Shown here: positions 6,645 through 6,875 of the stretch, piece by piece | Position numbering within the stretch: the stretch's first letter is position 1 | Layout of the letters: each line of letters begins with the position of its first letter | Source: Sphingobium sp. | GTDB lineage: Bacteria > Pseudomonadota > Alphaproteobacteria > Sphingomonadales > Sphingomonadaceae | Length of the DNA stretch: 6,875 nt | NCBI GenBank assembly: GCA_017745115.1 | Contig: JAGIAA010000065.1 | Location: 1-6,875 of the forward strand | Direction: 5' to 3' | The notes under the pieces: generated by a model | Database searches by the model: none | What the model saw: the letters and a program-made list of their open reading frames with translations, nothing else | What the model was told of the DNA's origin: nothing | Made by a program: the position numbers and the translations under genes

Positions 6645-6679
6645 AGTGCGGATCGGACAGCCCCGACCCGCACTTTTTT
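6645..6679 (+). terminator. orphan rho-independent terminator upstream of rpoB
   Basis: AGTGCGG (6645-6651) pairs with CCGCACT (6668-6674); after a 1x1 A/C mismatch the stem continues TCGG (6653-6656) with CCGA (6663-6666) around a 6-base loop, followed by six T (6674-6679). It works only in the plus direction. No plus-strand gene ends near it; sodC is 2.2 kb upstream, with the MCP gene opposed between. It therefore ends a small RNA or acts as an attenuator in the rpoB leader, 105 bases before the rpoB ATG. Confidence 0.75.
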
Positions 6680-6731
6680 GCGTCTCTAGCGGTCGCTGCG
6701 ACTCGCGCGGCCGGCGCCCGACATGGCTGAA

Positions 6732-6757
6732 TTTCGCTGCGATGCGAAAATATTTTT
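6732..6757 (+). promoter_or_regulatory. small hairpin with T run just before rpoB
   Basis: TTTCGC (6732-6737) can pair with GCGAAA (6744-6749) around TGCGAT, followed by ATATTTTT (6750-6757). The stem is short. It may be a leaky attenuator in the rpoB leader, or the AT-rich part may instead be promoter sequence. Shape-based inference only. Confidence 0.25.
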
Positions 6758-6784
6758 GGGACTCACACGAGGCAGGAACACCCC

Positions 6785-6875
6785 ATGGCAACCAAAGCTC
6801 TCCCCCCCGTCGCGAGCGGCAGCGTCAAGAAGCGCATCCGCAAGGTCTTCGGCAACATCCACGAAGTGGTGCAGA
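6785..6875 (+). CDS. rpoB: DNA-directed RNA polymerase beta subunit, N-terminal end (partial)
   Basis: Thirty codons are present before the window ends: MATKALPPVASGSVKKRIRK followed by VFGNIHEVVQ. The K-R-I-R-K-x-F-G-x-I-x-E-V segment is the characteristic alphaproteobacterial, and especially sphingomonad, RpoB beginning, just ahead of the conserved P-N-L-I-E-V-Q stretch expected next. ATG 6785 has AGGAA (6774-6778) six bases upstream. The beta subunit forms half of the RNA polymerase active-site cleft. Normally this gene follows rplL within a few hundred bases; here it follows a divergent chemoreceptor gene and a 428-base spacer, so it must be transcribed from its own promoter in that spacer. 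Confidence 0.95.
   Translation, partial: MATKALPPVASGSVKKRIRKVFGNIHEVVQ

Larger units (their letters stand above)
6357..6784. other. non-coding stretch between the MCP gene and rpoB
   Basis: The 428 bases between the divergent MCP and rpoB starts must carry both promoters and the rpoB leader. The open frames here (for example 6470-6730 plus) have no recognisable protein character and run across an intrinsic terminator, so I treat the stretch as non-coding. It holds: an AT-rich spot TTAATATT (6453-6460), a -10-like candidate without a good -35; small GC hairpins such as CCGGCTTCATGCCGG (6541-6555); the terminator at 6645-6679; and an AT-rich segment (6745-6757) close to rpoB. No tRNA is visible. 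No flagellar (sigma-28) or sigma-54 promoter was recognised before the MCP. Confidence 0.6.

Noticed and set aside
6470..6730. Possible small protein gene between the MCP gene and rpoB
   Set aside because: It crosses the intrinsic terminator at 6645-6679, has no convincing ribosome site or motif, and its composition is low-information.
6455..6754. AATATTCGC (6455-6463) and GCGAAAATATT (6744-6754) as inverted repeats bracketing the rpoB leader
   Set aside because: The match is short and has a 2-base insertion; chance similarity in AT-rich promoter-like spots is more likely.
485..6784. Insert as an insertion sequence, integron or genomic island
   Set aside because: No transposase, integrase, tRNA attachment site, terminal inverted repeats or target duplications could be found at the junctions; base composition looks like that of the flanking core genes.

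Overview
The window looks like chromosomal DNA of a GC-rich alphaproteobacterium, most likely a member of the Sphingomonadales. The best clues are the L7/L12 sequence, the start of RpoB (MATKALPPVASGSVKKRIRK...) and codon use rich in G/C third positions. Genus cannot be settled by eye.

Layout: bases 1-29 are the last codons of rplJ (L10), followed by rplL (L7/L12, 110-484) and a strong intrinsic terminator (511-541). The right edge (6785 onward) is the start of rpoB. In most bacteria rplL and rpoB are adjacent in one rplJL-rpoBC operon. Here exactly 6300 bases of other genes lie between them.

The insert holds, left to right: a minus-strand pair of a DUF2975 membrane protein and a small YozG-like XRE regulator with a 1-nt TGATG overlap; a divergent Tat-type LACTB/beta-lactamase-fold serine hydrolase (1504-2697), separated from that pair by an AT-rich spacer with ATCGAT palindromes that may be the regulator's operator; a convergent small membrane protein (2694-3101, minus) sharing the CTAG stop with the hydrolase; then an MTA/SAH nucleosidase and a periplasmic Cu/Zn superoxide dismutase on the plus strand, 50 bases apart and possibly cotranscribed; and finally a complete methyl-accepting chemotaxis protein on the minus strand (4503-6356). 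A 428-base non-coding stretch (6357-6784) separates the MCP from rpoB and carries an orphan plus-strand intrinsic terminator about 105 bases before the rpoB start.

The inserted genes do not form one pathway. Their shared theme is the envelope and stress: exported hydrolase, membrane protein with its regulator, periplasmic SOD, chemoreceptor. No transposase, integrase, tRNA, CRISPR or defence gene is visible. I see no clear evidence of an undescribed system. The items most worth following are the split rplL/rpoB locus, the orphan terminator (small RNA or rpoB leader attenuator), and the palindrome cluster in front of the DUF2975/XRE pair.
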